64,000 bases of DNA. Origin: Streptomyces tubercidicus. GTDB lineage: Bacteria; Actinomycetota; Actinomycetes; Streptomycetales; Streptomycetaceae. Below, piece after piece: positions 8,321-18,953 of the stretch (within the stretch, counting starts at the first letter, position 1; the number at the start of each line of letters is the position of its first letter). The translations under genes were made by a program, and so were the position numbers. Location: NCBI RefSeq assembly GCF_027497495.1, contig NZ_CP114205.1:2294001-2358000 (forward strand), read 5' to 3'. Under the pieces are notes generated by a model. That model was not told the origin of the DNA, did no database searches, and worked only from the letters and a program-made list of their open reading frames with translations.

Positions 8321-8911
8321 TCAGCCGACCGCGGCCACCTCGGGGATCCGGAAGGGCTTGCCGCAGCCGCCGCAGACGATCGGCGCCTGGGCGAGCACGG
8401 ACGGCACGACACGGACATTGCGCCCGCAGTCGCAGACGGCCTTGACGCGGACGCCGCCTCCGGAGGAGCCGTGCCGGGCGGCCGGGCCCCGGAAGCTGCG
8501 GGTGGTGTCGGTGGCGGTGGCGGCGGTGTGCGCCTTGAGGGCTCTGCCGAGGCGTTCGATGGTGGAGCGGTAGCGCCTTCGGGCTTCGGGGTTGAGCGTG
8601 ACCAGGGAGAAACCGCTGCTGGGGTGCGGCTCCTCGATATGGTCCAGGCCCAACTCCTCGGCGATCGCCAGGAATCGGCGGTTGTGGTAGCGGCCTGCGC
8701 GGGAGGTGTCGCGGACGCCGCGGGCGGCGGCGATGCCATGGACTGCCTCATGGAGCAGCCGTTCGAAGGAGAGCTCCGCGCCGCAGGCGGACGAGGACTC
8801 TCCGATCAGGGACTCGGGCGCGGCCAGATCCGGCAGCTCGGGGTGGTGCCGTTGAATATCGGCCCAGGCGAGCGCCAGTTCGGCGGCGAGGACAGGCGGT
8901 GTCGTGCTCAC
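8321..8911 (-). CDS. SprT-like zinc metallopeptidase-like protein
   Basis: A 196-residue protein not assigned to a named gene. The visible parts are a HEAVH motif (HExxH zinc-metallopeptidase type) in FERLLHEAVHGIAAARGV, with GRYHNRRFLAIAEELGL after it, where HNRRF may supply the third zinc ligand. It ends in a compact C-terminal zinc ribbon, CDCG...CGGCG. Together these resemble SprT/Spartan-like or WSS1-like proteins, some of which act on DNA-protein crosslinks, but this is inference. There is no signal peptide, so it should act in the cytoplasm. It is transcribed towards rpsP, 156 bases upstream of the rpsP start. Confidence 0.7.
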   Translation of the reverse strand: MSTTPPVLAAELALAWADIQRHHPELPDLAAPESLIGESSSACGAELSFERLLHEAVHGIAAARGVRDTSRAGRYHNRRFLAIAEELGLDHIEEPHPSSGFSLVTLNPEARRRYRSTIERLGRALKAHTAATATDTTRSFRGPAARHGSSGGGVRVKAVCDCGRNVRVVPSVLAQAPIVCGGCGKPFRIPEVAAVG

Positions 8912-9431
8912 GTCGTGACAACGAGCCGGGGTTGCCGAGTGTTCCGATTCCGGGGCATCTCAAATAATTTGCACGTACCAGTCAGTTTTAGGTCATGAGT
9001 CGTGCCGAGGGCGGGTGCGCAGATCTGCGCAGAAGGCACCCAGCGGGCCGCAAGCCGGTACGTACCCCCGCGTACGCCGCATGGCGTAGCCGGTCGTATC
9101 CCGGGGCAACGATCATGGCCGCGATCGTACGGGGCGTACCTGTGCCTGTCCGCACCGGCTCGAACCCACCGTAGGCCCGGCGGACGCGGACGGGGGACGT
9201 CCGGGCGGCGGGCGCTGCCGTGGCGGAACGGCGCCGGCCGGGGCACCCTGGAACGGCGCTCCAGGGAGCGGGCCCGGCGCACACGGGGGCGCGCGGGAGA
9301 CAACCCCGGCGCATCCCCTGGACGCTTGGGCGAATGCGCAGTTGTCTGGATTCCGGGGGCGCACCACGCGCGAACACGGGGGCGATCGGTACGGAACAGC
9401 TTCGGGTTCTCGGCGAATAGGGGCGCTATCG
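8912..9431. other. Divergent intergenic region
   Basis: 520 bases between the HExxH gene and the methyltransferase, without a convincing gene. The left 80 bases are clearly more AT-rich than the surroundings, with AAATTAT near 8963-8970 on the minus strand, and probably hold the promoter of the HExxH gene. The rest is GC-rich and shows only short palindromic fragments around GTACG. I see no RNA gene or long repeat. Confidence 0.4.
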
Positions 9432-10298
9432 ATGTCACCGACGCTCGTGCGGCACCAGCTTCCGCACTCCGGATCCACGCGCTGCGACGACCCGCCCGCG
9501 CCGGCCCGGTCACGGGCGCGCACCCGCGACTGGGCCGAGATCCAGGAGCGGATGCTGGTCCCGCTGTACGAAGCCGCGTACGACCGTCTGGGGATCGGTC
9601 CCGGTACCCGTCTGCTGGGGCTGGGCTGCGGGTCCGGGCTGGCGCTGCTGCTCGCGGCGGCGCGCGGGGCGCAGGTCAGCGGGGTGGACGCGGACGAGTC
9701 CCGGCTGGAGCTGGCGCGTGAGCGGCTCACACCGGACGGCATGCCGGAGCACACCCGGGTGGTCAGCGGCGGGCTGGAGGCCGCGGCCCCCGGGGACGCC
9801 GCGTTCAATGTGGTGACGGCGTTCCACCCGGTGGGCTGTGTGAGCACCGTCGAGGGGCTGACGGCGTCGCTCACCGCGGCGGCCGAGCTGGCGGAGCGCG
9901 GCAGCGCGGTGGTGCTGGGCGGCTGGGGCCCGGTGGAGCGGTGCGCCACGGCCGGGGTACTACGGGTGGCCGAGCGGCTGTCCGATCCCCCGGGCGACCG
10001 CGTCGTCGGCTCGCGCGGGTGGCGGCCCAGCGGCCGGGACGATCTGGAGGACCTGGCGGAGCGGGCCGGGCTGCGGCCGGACGGTTCCGGGCGGGTGGCC
10101 TGCCCGTTCGGGTACGCGGATCTGGCGAGCGCGGTACGGGGGCTGCTGTCGACGGGGCTGTTCGACGCGGCGCTGGAGGCGGCCGAGCAGCGCCAGGTGG
10201 AGAAGGAGCTCGCGGAGGCCCTGCATCCGTATCAGCGGGCGGACGGGACGGTGTGGATGCCTAATGTGTTCCGGTATTTGATCGCGAGGACCAGGTAG
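9432..10298 (+). CDS. SAM-dependent methyltransferase (class I)
   Basis: A 288-residue protein with a Rossmann methyltransferase fold. Motif I is LGLGCGSGLALLL near residue 62, followed by the acidic VSGVDAD that ends strand 2, and by VVTAFHPVGCV in the position of motif IV. The substrate is unknown. The ATG at 9432 is chosen because the first ~30 residues before it in the open frame show no conservation and the domain starts at about residue 35. A similar methyltransferase occupies this position in other streptomycetes. It stands alone on the plus strand. Confidence 0.85.
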   Translation: MSPTLVRHQLPHSGSTRCDDPPAPARSRARTRDWAEIQERMLVPLYEAAYDRLGIGPGTRLLGLGCGSGLALLLAAARGAQVSGVDADESRLELARERLTPDGMPEHTRVVSGGLEAAAPGDAAFNVVTAFHPVGCVSTVEGLTASLTAAAELAERGSAVVLGGWGPVERCATAGVLRVAERLSDPPGDRVVGSRGWRPSGRDDLEDLAERAGLRPDGSGRVACPFGYADLASAVRGLLSTGLFDAALEAAEQRQVEKELAEALHPYQRADGTVWMPNVFRYLIARTR

Positions 10299-10411
10299 GG
10301 GCGGCGGGCCTGGTGGCGTAGGGGGCGGTTGCCGGTCGGGGCGGCGTATGAGGTGGCCGCTGCCGGGCCGGGGCGCCGTACGGGAGGGGCGGCTGATGCG
10401 GGGGCCCCAGG

Positions 10412-10460
10412 GTCCTGGATTTTCCCCGCCGCCCGGAGTCCTGGATTTTCCCCGCCGCCC
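10412..10460. repeat. Tandem 23-base direct repeat
   Basis: Two exact copies of a 23-base unit (core CTGGATTTTCCCCGCCGCCC), at 10412-10434 and 10438-10460, separated by GGA. The unit is AT-containing in its centre (ATTTTCC) and looks like the short interspersed repeats found near gene ends in Streptomyces. Confidence 0.8.
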
Positions 10461-10483
10461 ACCCCCCTTCGGGGGGTGGGCGG
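10455..10483. terminator. GC-rich hairpin, probable bidirectional terminator
   Basis: A perfect 13-bp inverted repeat (CCGCCCACCCCCC and its complement) with a 3-base loop TTC. It lies between the convergent methyltransferase and ffh genes. There is no T-run, as is usual for Streptomyces terminators. Confidence 0.7.
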
Positions 10484-10615
10484 GTGTAGAGGCTCGGTTT
10501 CGGTAGGCGCGAGCCCCCAGGCCGGCCGACGAAGCGCCCTCCCTCCCACATGCACGAGCCCCTGGCCCCTCCCATGAGGGTGGGCCAGAGGCTCGTAAAG
10601 CGATGCGGCGGGGGG

Positions 10616-12166
10616 TCAGCCCATGAACTTCTTGAATTCCTCGGGGAGTTCGAAGTTCTGCGGGTCCTGGCCGGCCTGCGGGAGGCCCAGCGGGTTGCCG
10701 GCCTGGGCGGCCTCGCGGCGGGCGGCCGCGGCCTCTTCCTCGGCCTTGCGCTTCATCGGGTTGCCGCTCTTGCGCTTGCCCTTGGCCTGCTTGACCTGCT
10801 TCTTCTTGCGGGCGCCACCGCCGCCCATTCCGGGCATCCCCGGCATGCCAGGCATGCCGCCGCCCTGGGCCATCTTCGACATCATCTTGCGGGCTTCGAA
10901 GAACCGCTCGACGAGGCCCTTGACCGCGCTGACGTCGACACCGGAACCCTTGGCGATACGGGCCCGGCGCGAGCCGTTGATGATCGTCGGCTCCTGGCGC
11001 TCGGCCGGGGTCATGGACTTGATGATGGCGGCGGTGCGGTCGACCTCGCGCTCGTCCAGGTTGTTGATCTGGTCCTTCATCTGCCCCATACCGGGCAGCA
11101 TGCCGAGCAGCTTGGAGATGGAGCCCATCTTGCGGACCTGCTCCATCTGGGCCAGGAAGTCGTCAAGGGTGAACTCCTTGGGCCCCTTCGCCAGCTTGGC
11201 GGCCATCTTCTCGGCCTCGGCCTGGCTGAAGGTCTGCTCGGCCTTCTCGATCAGGCTGAGCATGTCGCCCATGCCGAGGATGCGGGACGCCATGCGGTCC
11301 GGGTGGAACGCGTCGAAGTCGTCCAGCTTCTCGCCGTTGGAGGCGAACATGATCTGCTTGCCGGTGACATGCGCGATGGACAGCGCGGCACCACCACGGG
11401 CGTCACCGTCGAGCTTGGAGAGCACCACACCGTCGAAGCCGACGCCGTCGCGGAACGCCTCGGCGGTGTTGACCGCGTCCTGACCGATCATCGCGTCGAC
11501 GACGAAGAGGACCTCGTCGGGGCTGACCGCGTCGCGGATGTCCGCGGCCTGCTGCATCAGCTCCTGGTCGATGCCCAGACGGCCGGCGGTGTCGACGATG
11601 ACGATGTCGTGCTGCTTGCCGCGGGCGTACTCGATCGAGTCCTTCGCGACCTGGACCGGGTCGCCGACGCCGTTGCCCGGCTCCGGCGCGAAGATCGCCA
11701 CGCCGGCGCGCTCGGCGACGACGGAGAGCTGGTTGACGGCGTTGGGGCGCTGAAGGTCACAGGCGACCAGCATCGGGGCATGCCCCTGGCCCTTGAGCCA
11801 GCGGCCGAGCTTTCCGGCGAGGGTGGTCTTACCGGCACCCTGCAGACCGGCCAGCATGATCACCGTCGGTGCGGTCTTGGCGAGCCGCAGCCGGCGGGTC
11901 TCGCCGCCGAGGATGCCGATGAGCTCCTCGTTGACGATCTTGATGACCTGCTGGGCGGGGTTCAGCGCCTGGGAGACCTCGGAGCCGGTGGCCCGCTCCT
12001 TGACCTGCTTGATGAAGGCGCGGACGACGGGCAGGGCCACATCCGCTTCGAGCAGCGCGATCCGGATCTCGCGCGCCGTGGCGTCGATGTCCGCCTCGCT
12101 CAGGCGGCCCTTGCCCCGGAGGTTTTTGAAAGTACTCGCCAAGCGGTCGGAAAGCGTATCGAACAC
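10616..12166 (-). CDS. ffh: Signal recognition particle GTPase Ffh (SRP54)
   Basis: Protein component of the SRP that binds signal sequences of membrane proteins on the ribosome and delivers them to FtsY. The 516 residues show the N domain, the G domain with the P-loop GLQGAGKTTLAGKLG, DTAGRL and the guanine motif TKLDGDARGG, and the Met-rich M domain (GGMPGMPGMPGM) for signal and 4.5S RNA binding. A basic C-terminal tail follows. Motifs are complete and uninterrupted. It lies alone between a terminator and glnD, with ftsY about 9 kb away. Confidence 0.97.
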   Translation of the reverse strand: MFDTLSDRLASTFKNLRGKGRLSEADIDATAREIRIALLEADVALPVVRAFIKQVKERATGSEVSQALNPAQQVIKIVNEELIGILGGETRRLRLAKTAPTVIMLAGLQGAGKTTLAGKLGRWLKGQGHAPMLVACDLQRPNAVNQLSVVAERAGVAIFAPEPGNGVGDPVQVAKDSIEYARGKQHDIVIVDTAGRLGIDQELMQQAADIRDAVSPDEVLFVVDAMIGQDAVNTAEAFRDGVGFDGVVLSKLDGDARGGAALSIAHVTGKQIMFASNGEKLDDFDAFHPDRMASRILGMGDMLSLIEKAEQTFSQAEAEKMAAKLAKGPKEFTLDDFLAQMEQVRKMGSISKLLGMLPGMGQMKDQINNLDEREVDRTAAIIKSMTPAERQEPTIINGSRRARIAKGSGVDVSAVKGLVERFFEARKMMSKMAQGGGMPGMPGMPGMGGGGARKKKQVKQAKGKRKSGNPMKRKAEEEAAAARREAAQAGNPLGLPQAGQDPQNFELPEEFKKFMG

Positions 12167-12262
12167 GGCGGTCGTCGATCCTCGGGGTCGGGGGCGGGGT
12201 TCAGTCGGCTTCTAGGGTATCGGCCTCCGCAAGCAAACCGTTCCTGCCCTGTATTCCCGCCG

Positions 12263-14815
12263 CTACCCAAGGGCGCGTTCCACGGCGGCCGCCACCTCGT
12301 GGGCCGCGGCGTCCGTCAGGGGCGCCCCGTCCTGCCCGGTGACGTAGAACGCATCGACCGCATTGGCGCCCAGGGTGCTGATGTGGGCACTGCGGACGGC
12401 GACTCCGGCCGCCTCCAGGGCGCGGCCGATGCGGTGCAGCAGACCGTGTGCGTCCTGGGCGCGGACCTCGATGACGGTCGCGGTGTCGGAGCTGCCGGTG
12501 GCGACGGTGACCCGGGGCGGCGGGGCGAGCACGGCCCGGGAGCGGCGGGCGTAGGCGCGTTCGCGCTCGGCGAGCCGGGCGGGGATGTCCAGGGTGCCGT
12601 CCAGGGCGCGGAGCAGGTCGGCGCGCAGCCGGTCGCCCTGCGGCAGCGAGCCGTATTCGGCGGCCACCCGCCAGCTCAGCACCAGGACCGGGCCCTCGTC
12701 GAGGGGGTCGAGGAGGAGCAGGTCGGCGGCGCGGACGGTGAGCCGGTGCAGGGCCAGTACACCGGCCGCGGCGGGCAGCACGCCCCTTGGAGGGGCGCCC
12801 GCGGGGCTGTCTGAGGGGCGGCGGCCGGGCGCCCGGTGGGCGGGGACGGCGATGAGGAGTTCCACCCCGACGGGTTCCTGGGCGGGTTCCGGGGTCTGTG
12901 GCCCGGTGTCGGCCTCGGTGGGGGCCTCGGCGCGGGCGTGCAGGGCCAGGACCGGGCCGCCGGTGCGCCGGGCCTCGATCGCCAGCCGCTCCTGTTCCGC
13001 GGTCGGCTCACCGGCGCCGCGCGCCTCGGTGTCGGGCTCCCCCGCGAGCCGCGCGGCGACCCGTTTGACCAGGTCGGCGACGAGTCCGCCGCGCCAGGCG
13101 CTCCAGGCGGCCGGCCCAGTGGCCAGCGCGTCGGCCTCGGTCAGGGCGTGCAGCAGCTCCAGGGTGCGGGTGCTGCCGACCGCCTCCGCGACGGCGCCGA
13201 CGGTCGCCGGGTCGTCCAGGTCGCGCCGGGTGGCGGTCTCGACGAGCAGCAGATGGTGCCGTACGAGGGTGGCGATCACCGTGGTGTCCCGGGCGCCGAA
13301 GCCGAGGCGGGCCGCCACATCGCGGGCGATGGTCTCGCCGGCCACCGAGTGGTCGCCGGGCCAGCCCTTGCCGATGTCGTGCAGCAGGGCGGCGATCAGC
13401 AGCAGGTCGGGGCGGTGCACCCGGCGGGTCAGGGCGGCGGCCCGTACGGCGGTCTCGACCAGGTGGCGGTCGACGGTCCAGGTATGGACGGGGTTGCGCT
13501 GGGGGCGGCAGCGGACGCGCTCCCAGTCGGGCAGCAGCTTCGTGATGATGCCTTCGGCTTCCAGGGCCTCCCATACGGGCACGGTGTGCGGGCCCGCGCC
13601 CAGGAGCGTCACCAGCTGCTCGCGGGCCTCGGCGGGCCAGGGCACGGGCAGCGGACGGCCGGCCGTGGCGCAGCGGCGGATCGAGTGGGTGGCCAGCGGC
13701 AGCCCGGCCTGGGCTGCGGCGGCCGCGGCGCGCAGCACCAGTACCGGGTCCCGCTCGGGGCGCGCGGTGCGGGCCAGCACCGCCTCGCCGTCGAGTTCGA
13801 CGACGCCCTCGGCGAGCGGGGAGCGCTCCCCCTTGCCCGCCGTGCGGCCGTGCAGCAGCCCGCGCAGGGTGGGCTTGACGGAGCGGGCGCGCAGCACCCG
13901 GCCGACCTCGCGCCAGGTGACATCGGCCGCGTAGGAGACGGTGCGGGCGGATTCGTAGGTCTGTCGTAGGAGGGCGTCCGCGTCGAGCATGCCGAGGGCG
14001 GTGGCGACCTGGTCCTGTTCCTGGAGGGAGAGCCGGTCGGTGGCGCGGCCGGTGGTCAGGTGGAGCGCGTCGCGGGCGTCGAGCAGACGGGCGCGGGCGG
14101 CTTCCAGGCCGCCGCGCGGGGCGTCGGCGAGCCAGGAGGCGGCGACGGCCCGGAGCGCGGTGGCGTCCCGCAGTCCGCCCCTGGCCTCCTTGAGGTCGGG
14201 TTCGAGGAGGTATTGGAGTTCGCCCTGCCGTGCGGCGCGTTCCTGGCACAGGTCGTGGAGTTCGGGGAGCCGTTTGGGGGCGCTCTCGCGCCAGTCGGCG
14301 TAGGCGGCGGTGCGCACGGCGGCGGTCAGGTCGGGGTCGCCGGCCAGGTGGCGGGCGTCGAGCAGGCCCAGCTGCACTTTCAGGTCCTCGCGGGCCGCTT
14401 TACGGGCCTGGGCGGGGGTGCGTACGGAGTGGTCAAGGGCGAGGCCGAGGTCCCAGACGGGGTACCAGAGGTGGTCGGCGAGGGTGGCGAGGGCGCCGGC
14501 GTCGGCGCGGCCGTCGTGCAGCAGGAGCAGGTCGAGGTCGCTGCGCGGGGAGAGCTCGCCGCGGCCGTAGCCGCCGACGGCGACCAGGGCGGTGCCGGTC
14601 AGGCCGGCGGCGGTGGCGTGCCGGGCCAGCAGGCCGGCCAGCCAGTCGTCGGTGAGCCGGGCGAGGGCGGCGCGGCGGTCGGGTCCGGTGGGGGTCTCGT
14701 CGTGGAGGAGCCGCAGCCGGGCCGCGGGGTAGCCCCCGTCCGGGTCGGGTGCGGGCTCGTTCCCCGGGCTGGGGGCCCCGGCCGGTCCTGTCGGGTCCTC
14801 GACGCTTTCCGTCAC
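12263..14815 (-). CDS. glnD: PII uridylyl/adenylyltransferase GlnD
   Basis: A modifying enzyme for the PII protein GlnK; in streptomycetes it adenylylates rather than uridylylates GlnK. Domains in order are the nucleotidyltransferase with VAVGGYGRGELSPRSDLDLLLL, an HD domain (LIAALLHDIGKGWPGDH), and two ACT domains near the C-terminus, including EVRAQDAHGLLHRIGRALE. GTG at 14815 is preferred (850 residues) because AAGGAG precedes it by 9 nt. An in-frame ATG at 14932 would add 39 low-complexity residues without a ribosome binding site. It follows glnK by 204 bases in the amtB-glnK-glnD order. Confidence 0.94.
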   Translation of the reverse strand: MTESVEDPTGPAGAPSPGNEPAPDPDGGYPAARLRLLHDETPTGPDRRAALARLTDDWLAGLLARHATAAGLTGTALVAVGGYGRGELSPRSDLDLLLLHDGRADAGALATLADHLWYPVWDLGLALDHSVRTPAQARKAAREDLKVQLGLLDARHLAGDPDLTAAVRTAAYADWRESAPKRLPELHDLCQERAARQGELQYLLEPDLKEARGGLRDATALRAVAASWLADAPRGGLEAARARLLDARDALHLTTGRATDRLSLQEQDQVATALGMLDADALLRQTYESARTVSYAADVTWREVGRVLRARSVKPTLRGLLHGRTAGKGERSPLAEGVVELDGEAVLARTARPERDPVLVLRAAAAAAQAGLPLATHSIRRCATAGRPLPVPWPAEAREQLVTLLGAGPHTVPVWEALEAEGIITKLLPDWERVRCRPQRNPVHTWTVDRHLVETAVRAAALTRRVHRPDLLLIAALLHDIGKGWPGDHSVAGETIARDVAARLGFGARDTTVIATLVRHHLLLVETATRRDLDDPATVGAVAEAVGSTRTLELLHALTEADALATGPAAWSAWRGGLVADLVKRVAARLAGEPDTEARGAGEPTAEQERLAIEARRTGGPVLALHARAEAPTEADTGPQTPEPAQEPVGVELLIAVPAHRAPGRRPSDSPAGAPPRGVLPAAAGVLALHRLTVRAADLLLLDPLDEGPVLVLSWRVAAEYGSLPQGDRLRADLLRALDGTLDIPARLAERERAYARRSRAVLAPPPRVTVATGSSDTATVIEVRAQDAHGLLHRIGRALEAAGVAVRSAHISTLGANAVDAFYVTGQDGAPLTDAAAHEVAAAVERALG

Positions 14816-15019
14816 CTCGCGCGCTCCTTGGTCGTTGTCGTCCCCCGTCGTCTCCCCGTCGCCCCGTGCGGCCGTCTCCGTGCCGTCCCGGCCCGCACGC
14901 TCAGTCTGTGCGGCGGCGGGGCGGGCGGCCATTCGCCGCTCGGGCGGGCCGGGCCCCGTCCTCCGTCTCCGGTGGCGGACAGCCGCCCCGGGGCCGGAAC
15001 CGGGGCCCGGCGTGGCGCC

Positions 15020-16695
<1,676 letters not shown>

Positions 16696-16775
16696 CGGCG
16701 TCTCCTCGTCGTCGATGCGGCCCGTGCGGGCGTGCTTCTGGTGGGCCGACTTCGCGTTGAGGTTGTCGCAGCGTG

Positions 16776-16813
16776 GTTTCGGCCAAACCTTGCGGGTGTT
16801 TCACCACCGTGAC
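16776..16813 (-). promoter_or_regulatory. Two GlnR-type operator boxes upstream of amtB
   Basis: On the minus strand GTCAC-n6-GAAAC (16798-16813) fits the GlnR half-site pattern exactly. A second GAAAC (16776-16780) follows at exactly 22 bases, the spacing between successive GlnR boxes; its upstream half (AAGGT) is degenerate. A third, weak copy (GCGAC-n6-AACGC) may follow. GlnR activates amtB, glnK and glnD under nitrogen limitation in streptomycetes. Confidence 0.75.
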
Positions 16814-16992
16814 GAAGGAGGCCCCCGTGTTACGCCCCCATGAACTACCGGGTCAGCACCGCACCACCCGTTCAACCCACAGCAACCCATAAACAACAAC
16901 CCGGCCGCGGCGCCGCCCGCGTGACCTGGCATGGGGGAGCCGAGTCGGGCTGTACGGGGCGGTGGCCGCGGCCGGTGCTCTGGGGGATGCCG

Positions 16993-18465
16993 TCAGCCGG
17001 CCTCCGCGGTTTCGGGCAGCTGCTGGGTGAGCTCGTCGCTGAGCCGGATCACCTCGGCGACGCCGCCGAATTCCCGCGCCGCGGTGTCGACGGTCTTGCG
17101 CAGCCGGGTGTTGACCCGCTCCGAGCGGACCTGCCGGGCGAACGGGATCGCCTGCTGCGCCATCTCCGCGCAGGCCTCGGGCTCCTTCTGCAGCAGATGC
17201 ACGGTGGCCATCCCGATCAGGTTGAGGGCGTACGACCGCTGGTGCTCGGGGTCCTTGCCGAAGAGCTCCACGGCGCGCTGCATGACCGGCTCGGCGAGCG
17301 AGGCGTAGGTGGGGCTGCGGCCCGCGACGTAGGCGAGATCGCGGTAGGAGTGGGCGTTCTCGGCGTTCAGCTCGGCCTCGGAGAAGAAGCGGATCCAGTC
17401 CGGTTCGGGCTCGCCGGGCAGCACGTCGGAGAAGGTGTCCTCGGCCATCCGGACGGCCCGTTTGACCTTGCTGGGCTGTCCCATACCGGCGTAGGCGCGG
17501 GCCTCCATCGCATACAACATGGCCTGGGTGCGGGGGGTGGCGGTTTCCCGGCTGCCGTACTGGGCGAGGTGGATCAGCTCCAGTGCGTCGTCGGGCCGGC
17601 CGAGGTGGATCATCTGCCGGCTCATGCTGGAGAGGATGTACGAGCCCAGCGGCCGGTCGCCGGCCTCCTTGGAGGCGTGCAGCGCGAGCACGAAGTACTT
17701 CTGCGCGGTGGGCTGCAGGCCGATGTCGTAGCTCATCCAGCCCGCCAGTTCGGCGAGTTCGGCGGCGACCTTGAACAGCCGCTTGGACACCGCCCCCGGC
17801 TGCGGCTCCTGGAGGAGGTCGGTGACCTCGTGCAGCTGGCCGACCACCGCCTTGCGCCGCAGCCCGCCGCCGCACTGCGCGTCCCACTGGCGGAACATCG
17901 CGGTCGTCGACTCCAGCAGCTCCAGCTCCGGCCCGGACAGCCGCGCGGGCCGGCGGCCACGGTCCGTTTCCTCCGTGCCGGCCTGGCTCGCGGGCACCGG
18001 GACCAGCCAGCGCTGCATCGGCTCGATGAGGCTGGGACCGGCGGCGAGCGCGAGGGAGGTGCCGAGGAAGCCGCGGCGCGCCAGCATCAGGTCACTGCGC
18101 GAGAACTCGCTGATGAGCCCGACCGTCTGCGCCCCGGCCCAGGGCAGGTCGACGCCGGAGACGGACGGGGACTGGTGCGCGGAGCGCAGGCCCAGTTCCT
18201 CGATGCCGACCACGCAGCCGAAGCGTTCGGAGAACAGCTCGGACAGGATCCGCGGGATGGGCTCGCGCGGCTGCTCACCGTCGAGCCAGCGGCGCACCCG
18301 CGAGGTGTCGGTGCTGATGTGATGGGCGCCCATCAGGCGTGCCCGGCGGTTGACCTGCCGGGCCAGTTCGCCCTTGGACCAGCCGCTGCGCATGAACCAC
18401 GAACCCAACTGTGCGTTGGGTTGTTTCACGGCGTCGGTGCCGCCCGTGCCGCCGTTGCCGCCCAC
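16993..18465 (-). CDS. nsdA: NsdA, negative regulator of sporulation and antibiotic production
   Basis: A 490-residue regulator. The N-terminal part (QLGSWFMRSGWSKGELARQVNRRAR...DTSRVRRWLDGEQPREPIP) is a helix-turn-helix-like region of Xre type. The rest is a tetratricopeptide-like helical array (ALELIHLAQYGSRE, AMEARAYAGMGQPSKVKRAVRMAE). The sequence and its place next to amtB match NsdA of S. coelicolor, whose loss increases sporulation and antibiotic synthesis. GTG at 18465 is preferred because homology begins at GGNGGTGGTDAVKQPNAQL and GGGGG lies 7-8 nt upstream. An ATG at 18549 would add 28 unlike residues. Divergent from the Prim-Pol-like gene. Confidence 0.92.
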   Translation of the reverse strand: MGGNGGTGGTDAVKQPNAQLGSWFMRSGWSKGELARQVNRRARLMGAHHISTDTSRVRRWLDGEQPREPIPRILSELFSERFGCVVGIEELGLRSAHQSPSVSGVDLPWAGAQTVGLISEFSRSDLMLARRGFLGTSLALAAGPSLIEPMQRWLVPVPASQAGTEETDRGRRPARLSGPELELLESTTAMFRQWDAQCGGGLRRKAVVGQLHEVTDLLQEPQPGAVSKRLFKVAAELAELAGWMSYDIGLQPTAQKYFVLALHASKEAGDRPLGSYILSSMSRQMIHLGRPDDALELIHLAQYGSRETATPRTQAMLYAMEARAYAGMGQPSKVKRAVRMAEDTFSDVLPGEPEPDWIRFFSEAELNAENAHSYRDLAYVAGRSPTYASLAEPVMQRAVELFGKDPEHQRSYALNLIGMATVHLLQKEPEACAEMAQQAIPFARQVRSERVNTRLRKTVDTAAREFGGVAEVIRLSDELTQQLPETAEAG

Positions 18466-18953
18466 TGGAAGCCCCCATCCCGATAGCTGCGTTGGTGCCT
18501 GGTGCTGGTGTCTGGTGCTGGTGTCTGCCGCGAACCACCCACAGGCCACCGTCCGTTACGACGCCTGTCCGGGGTACATCTACCCGATCACGGTTTCCGG
18601 CCACACCTTTTGGCCTGTGCTCGACCTGTGCGTTGCCACCGGCATACCCGTGCGATCGGTGCCTCTCCGGGGTCCGCGCACCGAAAGTAATCCTACGATC
18701 ACGCCCGCCGCGAGGGCGATCGCGGAAACGCCACCATTCGCCACCCCTTCGAATGAACTCCCCGCTCAGCTCTCGCGATTGACTTGACACAGGCCGAAGA
18801 ACGCCGGGCGGAACGAAGCACACGAGGGCTCACGCGGCACACCACACCACCCGGCACACCACCGCACCACGGGCGTAGCCGGAGCCCCGTCGGCGCCGGA
18901 CCGTCAACCCGCCGACTCGTAACCACTGGCACGCACCACCCGTTGGAGGGGGC
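18466..18953. other. Divergent nsdA / Prim-Pol intergenic region
   Basis: 488 bases, more AT-rich than its surroundings, between two divergent starts. It holds TTGACTTGACA (18780-18790, plus strand), which looks like a -35 element for the rightward gene, and a plus-strand TACGAT near 18695. I see no long inverted repeat and no gene. It probably contains both promoters, with room for regulator binding. Confidence 0.4.

Larger units (their letters stand above)
10299..10615. other. Intergenic region with repeat and terminators
   Basis: 317 bases between convergent genes (methyltransferase and ffh). It holds a 23-base direct repeat (10412-10434 and 10438-10460), a strong hairpin directly after it (10455-10483), and a second inverted repeat near 10555-10600 (GGGCCAG / CTGGCCC flanked by GAGCC / GGCTC) that suits termination of ffh. 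There is no coding potential. Confidence 0.6.

Noticed and set aside
10616..12166. Possible inteins in other P-loop genes (ffh, ftsY, smc, gltX)
   Set aside because: Their nucleotide-binding motifs were read and are uninterrupted. The extra length of smc is a repeat-built hinge insertion without intein blocks.
12263..14932. Longer glnD start at 14932
   Set aside because: The first 39 residues are low-complexity and lack a ribosome binding site; GTG at 14815 has AAGGAG at the correct distance.
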